DNA from: Robertmurraya siralis
Lineage (GTDB): Bacteria > Bacillota > Bacilli > Bacillales > Cytobacillaceae
Direction of reading: 5' to 3'
Length of the DNA: 64,000 bases
Assembly (NCBI RefSeq): GCF_005502275.1
Contig: NZ_SWLZ01000010.1
Location: forward strand, 1 to 64,000
The notes beneath the pieces are model-generated. The model had not been told where the DNA came from. It saw nothing but the letters and a program-made list of their open reading frames with translations, and made no database searches. Below are positions 19,867-28,588 of the stretch, piece by piece. Each line of letters opens with the position of its first letter. The stretch's first letter is position 1. The translations under genes and the position numbers were made by a program.

Positions 19867-20424
19867 CTACTCCACCCTTAATACTCGGTAATATTTCGAA
19901 CGATCAGCACAATGCCTGCAATAGTTTTTCCCATCTAATGTCACATGCCGATTATCCATGACTTTTTCTTTACATCCTTCACAGCAAACACTGATGATAG
20001 GCTTCCCTGGTAAATCAAACTCGGTAATATTTAGTTTGACTTCTTGAATACTAAAAAGCTCCTCATCTGAATATTGATTATAAAATGCTAGGATGTCTTC
20101 TCCTTTTTCTGGCGTAATACGCTTATGATTAAAAATTCGATAGGAGCATTTTGTTTGAATATCATAAAAAACGGCTGCCATCTTTCCATAATCAATCCAC
20201 TTTAAACGCCTCCTGCCAAGACTGCAGCCACAAACCGCACTGACAGCATCTGCAAGACAGCGATCCGATTCAACATATATGATTAAATCCTTGTACTTCT
20301 CTGGCTCAGTAATACCGAACTGCATTAAACCGAGACGGGCAATTCTCGTACCCAATACTTGCCCAATACAAAGTTGACCATGAAAATTTAAAGCTTTTTG
20401 CAAATCTTCTTCAAAAGTTCTCAC
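19867..20424 (-). CDS. FmdE/FwdE-family protein with C-terminal zinc-ribbon
   Basis: A 185-residue homologue of subunit E of molybdenum/tungsten formylmethanofuran dehydrogenase. It occurs here without the dehydrogenase. Signatures are NFHGQLCIGQVLGTR near residue 14-28, ESDRCLADAVSAVCGCSLG (about 51-69) and DYGKMAAVFYD. The C terminus has a Cys4 metal-ribbon (VCCEGC...YCRHC). GTG at 20424 is the start, after AAAGGAGGGACTGAT. In bacteria such stand-alone proteins cluster with metal or molybdate transporters; the partner here is a BtuF-type binding protein. Function not established. Confidence 0.85.
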   Translation of the reverse strand: MRTFEEDLQKALNFHGQLCIGQVLGTRIARLGLMQFGITEPEKYKDLIIYVESDRCLADAVSAVCGCSLGRRRLKWIDYGKMAAVFYDIQTKCSYRIFNHKRITPEKGEDILAFYNQYSDEELFSIQEVKLNITEFDLPGKPIISVCCEGCKEKVMDNRHVTLDGKNYCRHCADRSKYYRVLRVE

Positions 20425-20451
20425 ATCAGTCCCTCCTTTACTGCCTTACTT

Positions 20452-21576
20452 TTAATCCCCTTTTGTTGCTTGATCCAATAATTGCTTGGCCTCCTCATCT
20501 GTCAATTCATAGTGATAAAATAAAGAATAGTATTCCTTTACTTTTTCTTTCAAATCGTATGCATATAATTCTGGATAAACCAAGTTCCCCAACCAGTTCA
20601 TCCCTATAATTCTATTAACAGATGGCGGAAAACCAATCCAATTATAAGGAGCATTCGGCACTAAATAAACTTGTCCGTTTTGAACTGCCGTCAACTCTTG
20701 CCAGCTTGGTTCTTTACCGGAAGCGACATTTTCAAAAACATTTTTGTCATTGAGTAAGATAATATCTGGATTCCATATCATAAGCTGTTCCATCGATATT
20801 TCATTTCCTCCACCTTTGCTGGCGATTTCATCCAGTACTGCTGCATTTTCAATTCCTAAATAATCAAGGATTTCTAAATGAAACGATCCTGCTGCATTTG
20901 TATTCAACCCTTTATCACCGGAACCGTAATATAAAGAAACACGATTTTTATCTGTAATTAACCCCTTATTGGTTTCTGCTAAATCTAAAATTTCCTCTGT
21001 AAATGCTGCCAATTTTGCAGCGCGCTCTTCTTCTTTAAGTAATTTTCCTAAAGTCTTATACATCTCCGGAGTAGAATCCAGCGTAGCTTCAATAAAAATG
21101 GTTGGAATTCCTGTCTTTTCTTGAATTTCGTCCATACTTTCCTTAATGTCAGACTTGGCTTCACCGATATCAATAATCACATCCGGGTCAATTGAAACGA
21201 TCGCCTCTAAATTAAAATTATCACCATGGAACTGGCCAAATACTGGTAAACTCCAATATTCCTCATTGACAAATTCCTTTTGTTCATCTGACAGTGCTGT
21301 CGCAAGCCCAGCTAGCTTTTCTGGAGCAATTGTGTACAAGACCATTTGGGCCAAGCCTGCAGAAGGAACAATTTTCTCAATGTTTGCAGGTAACTCTACA
21401 CTTCTTCCAACAGAATCAGTAAACTGAAAAGTCTCAGAGCCTGCCTCTCCTGTTTTTTCAGTTTTTACATTCTGATTCTCCCTATTTTCAATATTATTTG
21501 TCGCCGATTTACTACATGCGAATAAAAGGCTCATCATTAGTATCGCAATACAAAATAAAACAACATTTTTTTTCAT
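20452..21576 (-). CDS. BtuF/FepB-type ABC transporter substrate-binding lipoprotein
   Basis: A 374-residue extracellular lipoprotein with a signal peptide ending in LLFACS (lipid-modified Cys about 21) and a short charged linker. The class III binding fold (about 50-345) has DSVGRSVELPANIEKIVPS and IVSIDPDVIIDIG. The segment PYNWIGFPPSVNRIIGMNWL, with its Pro-Pro and Asn-Arg, resembles binding proteins annotated for iron complexes, cobalamin or molybdate (MolA type). The ligand cannot be decided from sequence. It lies in the same operon as the permease and ATPase. Confidence 0.88.
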   Translation of the reverse strand: MKKNVVLFCIAILMMSLLFACSKSATNNIENRENQNVKTEKTGEAGSETFQFTDSVGRSVELPANIEKIVPSAGLAQMVLYTIAPEKLAGLATALSDEQKEFVNEEYWSLPVFGQFHGDNFNLEAIVSIDPDVIIDIGEAKSDIKESMDEIQEKTGIPTIFIEATLDSTPEMYKTLGKLLKEEERAAKLAAFTEEILDLAETNKGLITDKNRVSLYYGSGDKGLNTNAAGSFHLEILDYLGIENAAVLDEIASKGGGNEISMEQLMIWNPDIILLNDKNVFENVASGKEPSWQELTAVQNGQVYLVPNAPYNWIGFPPSVNRIIGMNWLGNLVYPELYAYDLKEKVKEYYSLFYHYELTDEEAKQLLDQATKGD

Positions 21577-21640
21577 TTCTCCAGCTCCACTTCATTTATT
21601 TATTAATTCCATTATTTTGTGTTTAACTAGTTTCAAAAGA

Positions 21641-22353
21641 TTATTTTTCTAACACACAAATCGCTATCTGCTTTTTATTTGGTAAATAATAGGAGAATTT
21701 TTGATTTTCCACTGGAATAAGATATTGTTCTAAATGCTTTCTAATAACTGATTTCCCAGCATCCTTGCGATAATTACGAACAAATCTAAAAGCTTCCTCC
21801 ATAGTGTGAAAGGGTTGACCAAACTCTAACTCCAGCTCTTTGTAATAACTTATTTTATATTTAGCTCTCAAAGACACTTCTGTCTCTTTAACGGTTTCTC
21901 TCTTTGTATACTCACTTTTTTTCGGTAAAAAACCCTCTGATTCACCGTTTGGAAATATAAAAATTACTTTCTTTCTGCATAGTCGAAGAAAAGTTCCATA
22001 TCTTCCTGCGATCTTCCAAAGAAACTTGCCACAACAATATCCCATTTGGGAATCTTCCTTATTTTATGCCAATCGCTATGCTGTATTTGAATATTCCGAA
22101 TATCGTTTTCTAGCATGTTCACCTTTAAAGCTTCCAAAACGTTTTGATCGCAGTCAACTGCTGTAACATTCCTACACAGCTTTGATAACTGCAGACTTAA
22201 AAAACCTAATCCGCATCCCAAATCCACAACATGATCCTCATCTGTTATAAACTCGGAAATTTCTTTTGCAATACACTCGTGAAATCTACTAAAAATAGCT
22301 GCTTGTTCATAAAAGCGAATACTCTCTTCTGTCCATAGAAACATTTTTTCCAT
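21641..22353 (-). pseudogene. SAM-dependent methyltransferase, frameshifted
   Basis: Two overlapping frames together encode one class I methyltransferase of about 237 residues. The first (21964-22353) has the SAM motif VVDLGCGLGFLSLQLSKLC and ends DYAERK-stop. The second (from about 21975 to 21641) continues with VIFIFPNGESEGF and FGQPFHTMEEAFRFVRNYRK. Adding one G in the AAAG-TAA context near 21965 would give ...DYAERKVIFIFPNG and restore the gene. It could be a true mutation, an assembly error in a purine run, or programmed frameshifting. The methyl acceptor is unknown. It lies inside the uptake operon and overlaps the ATPase gene by 47 bases. Confidence 0.75.
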
Positions 22354-23134
22354 AATCTCCTTTTAATTTTGGGACAATCACTTTAGTATCAACATCCCCA
22401 TTGTAAATTTCATGTATTTCTACGCTTACACCATAAACATTTTGGATCAACTCTTCTGTCAACTCTATCGTCGGACATCCTGCGCAAGTGATCTCTCCTT
22501 TCTGCATCATCAACATCTTATTGCCATATATAAAAGCATGCTCTGGGTTATGTGTTGTCATAATAATTGTGTAACCTTCCTGAGCCAACTCTCTAACCTT
22601 TTCCAGCACACGAATCTGATTCCCATAATCCAAATTTGCAGTGGGCTCGTCCATTAACAATATAAATGACTTTTGTGCAACCGCCCTTGCAATTAATGTC
22701 ATTTGTCTTTCACCTCCGCTAATTTCTCCATAACCCCTATTCCATAAGTAAGAGATCCCCAATTGCTCCAATGCTTCGTACGCTAATTTTTCATGCTCTC
22801 CAGTTGGGCTTGCTAACTTATCTAAATGAACGGTTAATCCCATTGCTACTATGTCTAATACCTTAAAATTAAAAGTTGGATAATGAGATTGCGGAATATA
22901 AGCCATTTTTTTAGCAAGTTTAACTTGACTCATGTTTTTAATATTTTCATTGTGAATGGAAACGATGCCATTATATCTTTTATGTAAGCCAAGAATACAG
23001 CGGAACAATGTACTTTTCCCTGCACCATTTGGTCCTAATATACAAAGAAAATCGCCAGCCATTGCTGTAAAACTAATGTCCTTTAAAATTTCCCTCTCAC
23101 GATAGTCAAATGAAAGCTCCTTTACTTCTAACAT
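22307..23134 (-). CDS. FecE/BtuD-type ABC transporter ATPase
   Basis: A 275-residue ATPase for a siderophore/cobalamin/metal-type importer. Walker A GPNGAGKST, Q-loop AYIPQSHYPTFNF, signature ISGGERQMTLIARA, Walker B FILLMDEPTANLD and the switch His in TTHNPEH are all intact. The C-terminal tail of about 50 residues after the core domain is longer than usual. The start codon overlaps the permease stop by one base, so translation is coupled. It works with the adjacent permease and lipoprotein. Confidence 0.93.
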   Translation of the reverse strand: MLEVKELSFDYREREILKDISFTAMAGDFLCILGPNGAGKSTLFRCILGLHKRYNGIVSIHNENIKNMSQVKLAKKMAYIPQSHYPTFNFKVLDIVAMGLTVHLDKLASPTGEHEKLAYEALEQLGISYLWNRGYGEISGGERQMTLIARAVAQKSFILLMDEPTANLDYGNQIRVLEKVRELAQEGYTIIMTTHNPEHAFIYGNKMLMMQKGEITCAGCPTIELTEELIQNVYGVSVEIHEIYNGDVDTKVIVPKLKGDYGKNVSMDRREYSLL

Positions 23135-24165
23135 TAGGATTTATTCCCTTCTCTCATAATTAGATAGATAAAAAATGGGGCACCAATAAAAGCAGTCAAA
23201 ATTCCTAGTGGAATTTCCTGCGTGGTTAACATTCTTGAGAAATTATCGACAATGAGCATAAAACTCGCACCTAATATCATCGATGCTGGGATCAGTCTTC
23301 GAAAATCCGGTCCCGTGATCATTCTTGTAAAATGAGGAATGACAAGACCGACCCATCCGATCATGCCGCTAACAGCAACACTTGCAGATGTAAGCATTGT
23401 TGCGCAAATAATCACGATCAATCGAATGAATTTTGTATTGATTCCCATTGCCTTTGCTTCTTCTTCCCCCATCGTCATGACATTCAGCTTCCATCGTAAA
23501 AATAGGAGTGGAACTAATCCTGCTAATATTGGAATAAAACAAAACCAAATCTCCTTTTGTCCAATTCCAGAAAGACTGCCCATCAGCCAGTAAGTAATAG
23601 CAGGAAGTGTATCATTCGGATCCGCTACTAGTTTAATAAACGAGATTGCTGCTGAAAAAAGAGAACCAACCATAATTCCCGTAAGAATTAAGCCAAGGGT
23701 TGGATTACCTTTAACTCGACGACTTAATAAATAAACCATTAACACCGTAATCACACCAAAACAAAATGCGAACAAGGTTGTCCCCAAAAATCCAAGATGA
23801 AATAAAATGGCCAGCGCTGCGCCAAAACCTGCTCCAGACGAAGCCCCCAGCAGATCTGGAGAACACATTGGATTTTGAAATAGACCTTGATAGACTGCAC
23901 CAGCACAAGATAATGCAGCCCCAACTAAGACTGCTCCTATCACACGAGGCATTCTGATTTGGTACAGCACCGTTTCGATTGAAGGATCCCACCCTTGCTC
24001 AATCGGAACTATGTTTGAGAATAATACTTTTACTAGGTCAATAGGATGAATGGGATATCTTCCTACATGAAAAGAAACGACAAAACAAATTATTAAAAAG
24101 CAGAACAATAAAAATAATTGCATTTTGTATTGCTTTCGATGCTTTGATGAATGGAAATCCTTCAA
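23134..24165 (-). CDS. FecCD/BtuC-type ABC transporter permease
   Basis: A 343-residue membrane protein with about ten helices. FecCD signatures are RMPRVIGAVLVGAALSCAGAV (split over helix 2-3), LLGASSGAGFGAALAI, and GWVGLVIPHFTRMITGPDFRR with the coupling-helix Gly. The TTG start at 24165 is supported by AAGAGGTGAAAAA. It is the first gene of a seven-gene operon running to 18575 and follows a structured leader RNA and terminator (24320-24480). Only one permease gene is present, so it should work as a homodimer. Confidence 0.93.
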   Translation of the reverse strand: MKDFHSSKHRKQYKMQLFLLFCFLIICFVVSFHVGRYPIHPIDLVKVLFSNIVPIEQGWDPSIETVLYQIRMPRVIGAVLVGAALSCAGAVYQGLFQNPMCSPDLLGASSGAGFGAALAILFHLGFLGTTLFAFCFGVITVLMVYLLSRRVKGNPTLGLILTGIMVGSLFSAAISFIKLVADPNDTLPAITYWLMGSLSGIGQKEIWFCFIPILAGLVPLLFLRWKLNVMTMGEEEAKAMGINTKFIRLIVIICATMLTSASVAVSGMIGWVGLVIPHFTRMITGPDFRRLIPASMILGASFMLIVDNFSRMLTTQEIPLGILTAFIGAPFFIYLIMREGNKS

Positions 24166-24319
24166 TTTTTCACCTCTTTACAAAAATCTTATTCATTCTT
24201 CCTCCCTCGCCATTTAAGTCATCTTCCAAATGCTTCATGGAGAAAAAACTTATCTTTCCAGCAAAGCATAGAAGCCTTTGCAAACGTCGCAAATAAACAT
24301 TGTTTGCATAGACTACAAT

Positions 24320-24350
24320 AAAAAAATCCAATGCAAAAAAACGCATTGGA
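24320..24350 (-). terminator. Leader terminator upstream of the BtuCDF-type operon
   Basis: Minus-strand TCCAATGC and GCATTGGA form a perfect 8-bp stem around an 8-base T-rich loop, followed by TTTTTTTAT. It lies 155 bases upstream of the permease start and directly after the structured leader. A TTTGCAT segment of the terminator is complementary to ATGCAAA near the 3' end of the leader fold, which suggests an alternative antiterminator. Confidence 0.85.
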
Positions 24351-24373
24351 ACTTTTACTCATAAAAGCTTCAC

Positions 24374-24480
24374 GTCTCCTTTGCATATGGCAGGCACACA
24401 CATTTCTATGTTTACCCCGCGGGCATTTCCCGGATCTACCCATCATAGAATGATTTCCTTAGATAAATAGATTCGGAGAC
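24374..24480 (-). ncRNA. Structured leader RNA, candidate riboswitch of unknown class
   Basis: The minus-strand transcript from 24480 to 24374 is closed by a perfect P1 helix, GUCUCC with GGAGAC. Inside it I can draw AUCUA/UAGAU enclosing AUCAU-UCU-AUGAU, then CGGG-AAAUG-CCCG, then ACAU/AUGU. The purine-rich conserved-looking strings and the following terminator are typical of riboswitch expression platforms. I could not match it with confidence to the cobalamin, SAM, NiCo or molybdenum-cofactor consensus. The rest of 24166-24949 holds two possible terminators and very A/T-rich promoter-like DNA. Confidence 0.6.
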
Positions 24481-24675
24481 AATATTTAATTACAAGATTT
24501 AATTATAATTAGATATAATCATTTATAATTAAATATAATTAAACATAACATATATAAATTAGAAATATATATAGTTCACAGAATTGTTAAAAAGGCAGAT
24601 AGTAATTTTGTATCCTAGTCGACCCTGGAATGGTTATTGCTTTATGTTAATCCCGCAAAATAAGGACTAACAAAT

Positions 24676-24715
24676 AAAAATGAGCAAGGTTGGCAATAAC
24701 CCTTACTCATTTTTT
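24676..24715. terminator. Bidirectional terminator-like hairpin
   Basis: AATGAGCAAGG and CCTTACTCATT pair with one mismatch, flanked by A5 on the left and T6 on the right, so it could work in either direction. It lies in the gene-free stretch between the puc-like operon and the leader RNA. Confidence 0.55.
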
Positions 24716-24892
24716 CAAGATATATCTTTAATAAACTCTTAAAATGCTCAAAAATTTTCTCAGTCGCCATCTAAAAATTTTCTATAATGCTTAATTCGAT
24801 TTCGCATAACTGAAATTATTGCTGGACCCTTTAAAGTTATCCTATGAATGAATTCAATCCTTCTTTTCAAAGACCTCATTCTAAACTACCAA

Positions 24893-24934
24893 AAAAGCTC
24901 ATGTGTTTTTACTAGCCTTTTTTACGGAGCTTTT
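24893..24934 (-). terminator. Possible terminator of the puc-like operon
   Basis: AAAAGCTC and GAGCTTTT pair across a 26-base loop 16 bases after the last puc gene; T6 follows on the minus strand. The long loop lowers confidence. Confidence 0.4.
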
Positions 24935-24949
24935 CAGTCCGTTTCACTC

Positions 24950-25417
24950 CTATTCATCCGAACTTTTTTCCACTACTGAAAATACCGCTCCTTCAATTTC
25001 CTCATACGATGTACAGCGGCAAATATTTGAGGAAAGCCATTCTTTTATCGTTTCGTAAGTGGGATTGGAATGCTTCTCAAGCAACGCCTGAATATTGATA
25101 ATAAAACCTGGCGTGCAATATCCACATTGAAAAGCAAAATGCTTTATGAAGGCTTCCTGTATTGGTGAATTTTTTAAACCTTCAATTGTTGTGATTTTTG
25201 AATCTATTGCCTCAACTGCCAGCATAATGCATGATTTATACACGGTTCCGCCAACAATCACAGAGCATGCTCCGCAGTCCCCGTTTAAGCAGCCCGGCTT
25301 TGCGCCAGTTAATGAAAGTTCATTTCGCAGGACATCGAGCAGGGTATCGGCTGGACGAATGACGACCTCCCTAATCTCGCCATTAACGTTTAATGGGATC
25401 GCTATTTTCTCCGTCAT
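24950..25417 (-). CDS. pucE: Molybdenum hydroxylase 2Fe-2S subunit (PucE/CoxS type)
   Basis: The 155-residue electron-transfer subunit of a xanthine-dehydrogenase-family enzyme. The plant-type 2Fe-2S site is CLNGDCGACSV plus C in VYKSCIM. The second, four-helix 2Fe-2S site is QCGYCTPG with NICRCTSYEEI. It is the last gene of the operon and its start overlaps the FAD-subunit gene by four bases. It should form a heterotrimer with the subunits encoded at 25414 and 26252. The B. subtilis counterpart is slightly longer. Confidence 0.9.
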   Translation of the reverse strand: MTEKIAIPLNVNGEIREVVIRPADTLLDVLRNELSLTGAKPGCLNGDCGACSVIVGGTVYKSCIMLAVEAIDSKITTIEGLKNSPIQEAFIKHFAFQCGYCTPGFIINIQALLEKHSNPTYETIKEWLSSNICRCTSYEEIEGAVFSVVEKSSDE

Positions 25418-26250
25418 CCTTCCCCCTCCAATTCAGTAATTATTTCTTCGAGCGTATTCCGTAGCACAAACAAGCGATACTCACGGGAGCCTTCAATATC
25501 ATCCAATACTTGAGCTGGAATATGATCAATCGCCTGTTGAATTCGGATGTGTAATGACTTATTCGCTTGATTTAATGCGTCCTCCATCTCTGTCGAGCGA
25601 AACGGAAATGAACATAGACCACTAAAAGCAAAACGTAGGCGGTTATCGACTTTTATCGAGGAAACCGTTATTAAGGGATAACCTGTTTCCCACTGCTGCC
25701 TTTTTTTCAGACTGGCAAACGGCATTGTTATATATTCTTGATCCGTTAAAAGTTGAATAAGGAACTGTCCTTCTTCCAGTTGGAACGCTCCATTAAAAAT
25801 TTGATGAATCGAAGCAGTCTCTTTCCCACCCTCGCCGGCAATAACCACATTGCTGTCACAAAGAAGAAAAGGCAGCACTGCTTCCCGATAAAAAATTTGC
25901 CCGCAGACGTTACCACCAAGAGTAATTTTATTGCGCGCCGTATGATCAGCAACTTCCTTAGCAACCGTACTTAATAGTGGAAAATAATTTCTCTCTTCAA
26001 TGTAGGTTAATGAAAGTGCCGCACCTGCGATTAATTGATTGTGCTCGAAATTAAATTCCAAACATTCAGATATTGATTTTATATCAATGACAGCATCCAT
26101 CTGAAGAAGGTTCAGACGACCAAGTGTTAATATTTCGGTGCCTCCTGAATAATAGATGGCACGTTTATTTTCTTTTTTTAACAAAAAGAAACACTCCACT
26201 GCCTCTTCAATCGTTTTTGGTTTATAATACTCAAGATTAAATGCCAGCAC
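25414..26250 (-). CDS. pucC: Molybdenum hydroxylase FAD-binding subunit (PucC/CoxM type)
   Basis: A 278-residue FAD subunit with the N-terminal FAD fold segment YYSGGTEILTLGRL (family pattern AGGT-x-L). The middle NKITLGGNVCGQI corresponds to T-x-GGN. It passes electrons from the 2Fe-2S subunit to the acceptor. One base separates it from the large-subunit gene upstream, and ATGA overlap joins it to the 2Fe-2S gene downstream. Normal length for the family. Confidence 0.9.
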   Translation of the reverse strand: MLAFNLEYYKPKTIEEAVECFFLLKKENKRAIYYSGGTEILTLGRLNLLQMDAVIDIKSISECLEFNFEHNQLIAGAALSLTYIEERNYFPLLSTVAKEVADHTARNKITLGGNVCGQIFYREAVLPFLLCDSNVVIAGEGGKETASIHQIFNGAFQLEEGQFLIQLLTDQEYITMPFASLKKRQQWETGYPLITVSSIKVDNRLRFAFSGLCSFPFRSTEMEDALNQANKSLHIRIQQAIDHIPAQVLDDIEGSREYRLFVLRNTLEEIITELEGEG

Positions 26251-26251
26251 G

Positions 26252-28588
26252 TTATTTCCCTCTTTCTTTCATCTTCCACAACACTTCAGGAATCATTGGC
26301 AAATAATTAATCTTTACTGAGAGAGCTGTTGAAAGGCTATTGCCAAGTGCAGCTGGCATGCCAATAAGAGCATGCTCACCCACACCTCTCGCTCCGTATG
26401 GGGCATCTAAGTGTGGAGTTTCTACAAAAGCAGCTTCATATTTCGGATGTTCTCCAAATCTAAGGGGACGATAGGTTCGAAGTTGTGGATTCAGAACTCT
26501 TCCTTCTCGATCAAATCGAAAGGTTTCTCTCGCAGCAAAAGATAAACCCATACTCATTGAACCTTTCACCTGACCGAGCGCCGTTTTTTCATTCAACACT
26601 TTGCCTACATCAATAACTGCAACTGCCTTAAGTACCCGATACGTATAGTCTCTCGTGTTCAACTCAATTTCTACTCCTTCAGCACCTACCGTCCATTCCG
26701 GACCAGGTCTTCCCGCACCTGTTTCTTTATCTAAATGGGTCATGCCTCGAAGAATATAAGTTCCTCGGCCAATCATTTGCCCTCCAATCGACAAACCTTC
26801 CGGAAAGGAATATCCGTAGGCGATTTCTTTTATCGGGATGTATTGCTTAGGTTCTTCTCTAACATACACTTTTCCATAACCTACTTCTAAATCCTCCGTC
26901 GATGCTCTTAACAAAAAGGAAGCCAAACTCTTCAATTGTTTAATGACATCCTCTGCCGCTGTCAATACCGCCCTCCCTGCCATAAACGTTCCTCGGCTTG
27001 CAACGGTTTTCCAATGCTCTGGTGTACTTTGCGTATTCACACCCATTTGCACATGAATTTCATTTATATCCATTTTTAACTTTTCCGCTAGAATCTGAGC
27101 AAGAACTGTTTTCGTTGCGGTTCCAATCTCCACAACACCAGAAATGAGATTAATGCTGCCATCTTTATTAAAAGTTAAAATAACACCTGAGCTAGCATCT
27201 GGATCAATCGTTGATGTTTTCCATACACAGCTAACTCCTTTTGCCCTCACCTTGTTTGGACCAACATCAATAACTTGGCCTTCCTCCCAATTGAGCAACA
27301 TTTTCAATTTCCGAATACATTCTGGCAAGTTTCCAACCGTACTGGAATTTAGCACAACTTGTGTGGGAGTGGTATGTCCTGGCAGAATGGCATTGCGCGC
27401 TCTCAATTCAAGCGGATCCATATTCAGCTTCTGCGCCAATACATCCATCGTTCGTTCAAAGGCAAAATGAACCTCTGAATGGCTAAACCCCCGAAAAGGT
27501 GCGGGAAATGGATGATTTGTATACATACACAAGGAATCACACCAAATATTGTCAATATGATAAGGGCCTGTGCAATCAACAGCCCCTGCTCTGCTTAAAT
27601 CAATCGCTTTATCCGAATACGCTCCCCCATCCCATAAAAAAAGGATTTCCGCCGCTTTAAGAATACCTTCTTTTGTACAACCTAACTTTACCTGCGCCTC
27701 CAAACCGATATGACCAGGCGAGGTGACCATATCTTCTTCACGCTCATTGACGATTTTCACCAATCTTCCATTTACCGCCTTTGTGGCAAGGTAAGCTAAT
27801 AGTTCAAGCTGAACCGATGCCTTTCCTCCAAAAGCACCTCCGACCAAAGGGGTATTCACAATAATACGCCCTAATTCAACATTAAAATAATCAGCTATTA
27901 ATCTTTTAATCATAAAAGGTGCTTGTGAGGAAGCCGTTAATTCTATCATTCCATCAGGATGAATTTGTGCAAAAACAGCGCGGGTTTCCATCGCAGCATG
28001 ATCAGAAGGTCTAAAGGCAAATGCCTCTTCAACGATCACCTCACTTTCCTGCCAGCCCTTTTCCAAGTTGCCTTTGCGAATTTTCGTTTTGCTAGCAATA
28101 TTTGTACCTGGCACAGGGTAAACCATGTTTATTTTTTCGTAATTTTCGAGGTCGGGATGCAATAGTGGAGCATCTGCCTTTAATGCCTCGGATGGTGAAT
28201 TGACGACAGGGAGAAATTCATAATTGACTTTGATTGCCTCTGCCGCCTGCATGGCCTGAAAAGGGGTATCCGCAACAACAACGGCTACAACCTCTCCATA
28301 ATAGCGGACTCGCTCCTTTGCAATCGGGTATCGATCCTTCATTTCCTCTCCTGTGAGCGGCAAATTTTCGCCAGTAATAATCGCACGAATACCATTGATC
28401 TTTTCTGCGCTAGATGTATCAATCTGTTTAATGTTCGCATGTGCATGTGGGCTTGTCACCAATCGTCCATAAAGCATTTTTTTTGACTCAAAATCCGCAG
28501 TATATTTTGCATGACCCGTTACTTTTTCAAGGGAATCCTTACGCATAATGCCTTTTCCGATAATATGCATGGAGTGGCCCTCTTTCAT
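26252..28588 (-). CDS. pucD: Molybdenum hydroxylase large (molybdopterin) subunit, PucD-like
   Basis: The 778-residue catalytic subunit of a xanthine dehydrogenase/CO dehydrogenase-family enzyme. The first domain is VTGHAKYTADF; Moco-binding segments include LVGGAFGGKA (about 255), FPAPFRGFSHSEVHFAFE and GVVEIGTATKTV. The active-site Glu is in PYGARGVGEHA (about 735). No CSFR-type CODH loop is seen, which favours purine or related N-heterocycle hydroxylation. Its ATG overlaps the upstream TGA; an alternative ATG at 28570 has a better ribosome site. Gene order here is pucA-B-D-C-E, not the A-B-C-D-E of B. subtilis. Confidence 0.9.
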   Translation of the reverse strand: MKEGHSMHIIGKGIMRKDSLEKVTGHAKYTADFESKKMLYGRLVTSPHAHANIKQIDTSSAEKINGIRAIITGENLPLTGEEMKDRYPIAKERVRYYGEVVAVVVADTPFQAMQAAEAIKVNYEFLPVVNSPSEALKADAPLLHPDLENYEKINMVYPVPGTNIASKTKIRKGNLEKGWQESEVIVEEAFAFRPSDHAAMETRAVFAQIHPDGMIELTASSQAPFMIKRLIADYFNVELGRIIVNTPLVGGAFGGKASVQLELLAYLATKAVNGRLVKIVNEREEDMVTSPGHIGLEAQVKLGCTKEGILKAAEILFLWDGGAYSDKAIDLSRAGAVDCTGPYHIDNIWCDSLCMYTNHPFPAPFRGFSHSEVHFAFERTMDVLAQKLNMDPLELRARNAILPGHTTPTQVVLNSSTVGNLPECIRKLKMLLNWEEGQVIDVGPNKVRAKGVSCVWKTSTIDPDASSGVILTFNKDGSINLISGVVEIGTATKTVLAQILAEKLKMDINEIHVQMGVNTQSTPEHWKTVASRGTFMAGRAVLTAAEDVIKQLKSLASFLLRASTEDLEVGYGKVYVREEPKQYIPIKEIAYGYSFPEGLSIGGQMIGRGTYILRGMTHLDKETGAGRPGPEWTVGAEGVEIELNTRDYTYRVLKAVAVIDVGKVLNEKTALGQVKGSMSMGLSFAARETFRFDREGRVLNPQLRTYRPLRFGEHPKYEAAFVETPHLDAPYGARGVGEHALIGMPAALGNSLSTALSVKINYLPMIPEVLWKMKERGK

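Noticed and set aside
24219-24446. Minus-strand 75-residue ORF rich in Cys and Arg upstream of the BtuC-type permease
   Set aside because: It overlaps the structured leader RNA and its terminator, has no ribosome site and no family likeness; the codons are explained by the RNA fold.
24374-24480. Cobalamin riboswitch
   Set aside because: The B12-box consensus (GCCACTG with CAGGAGAC...) is not present in order; only scattered short likenesses such as GGGAAA and CCCGC occur.
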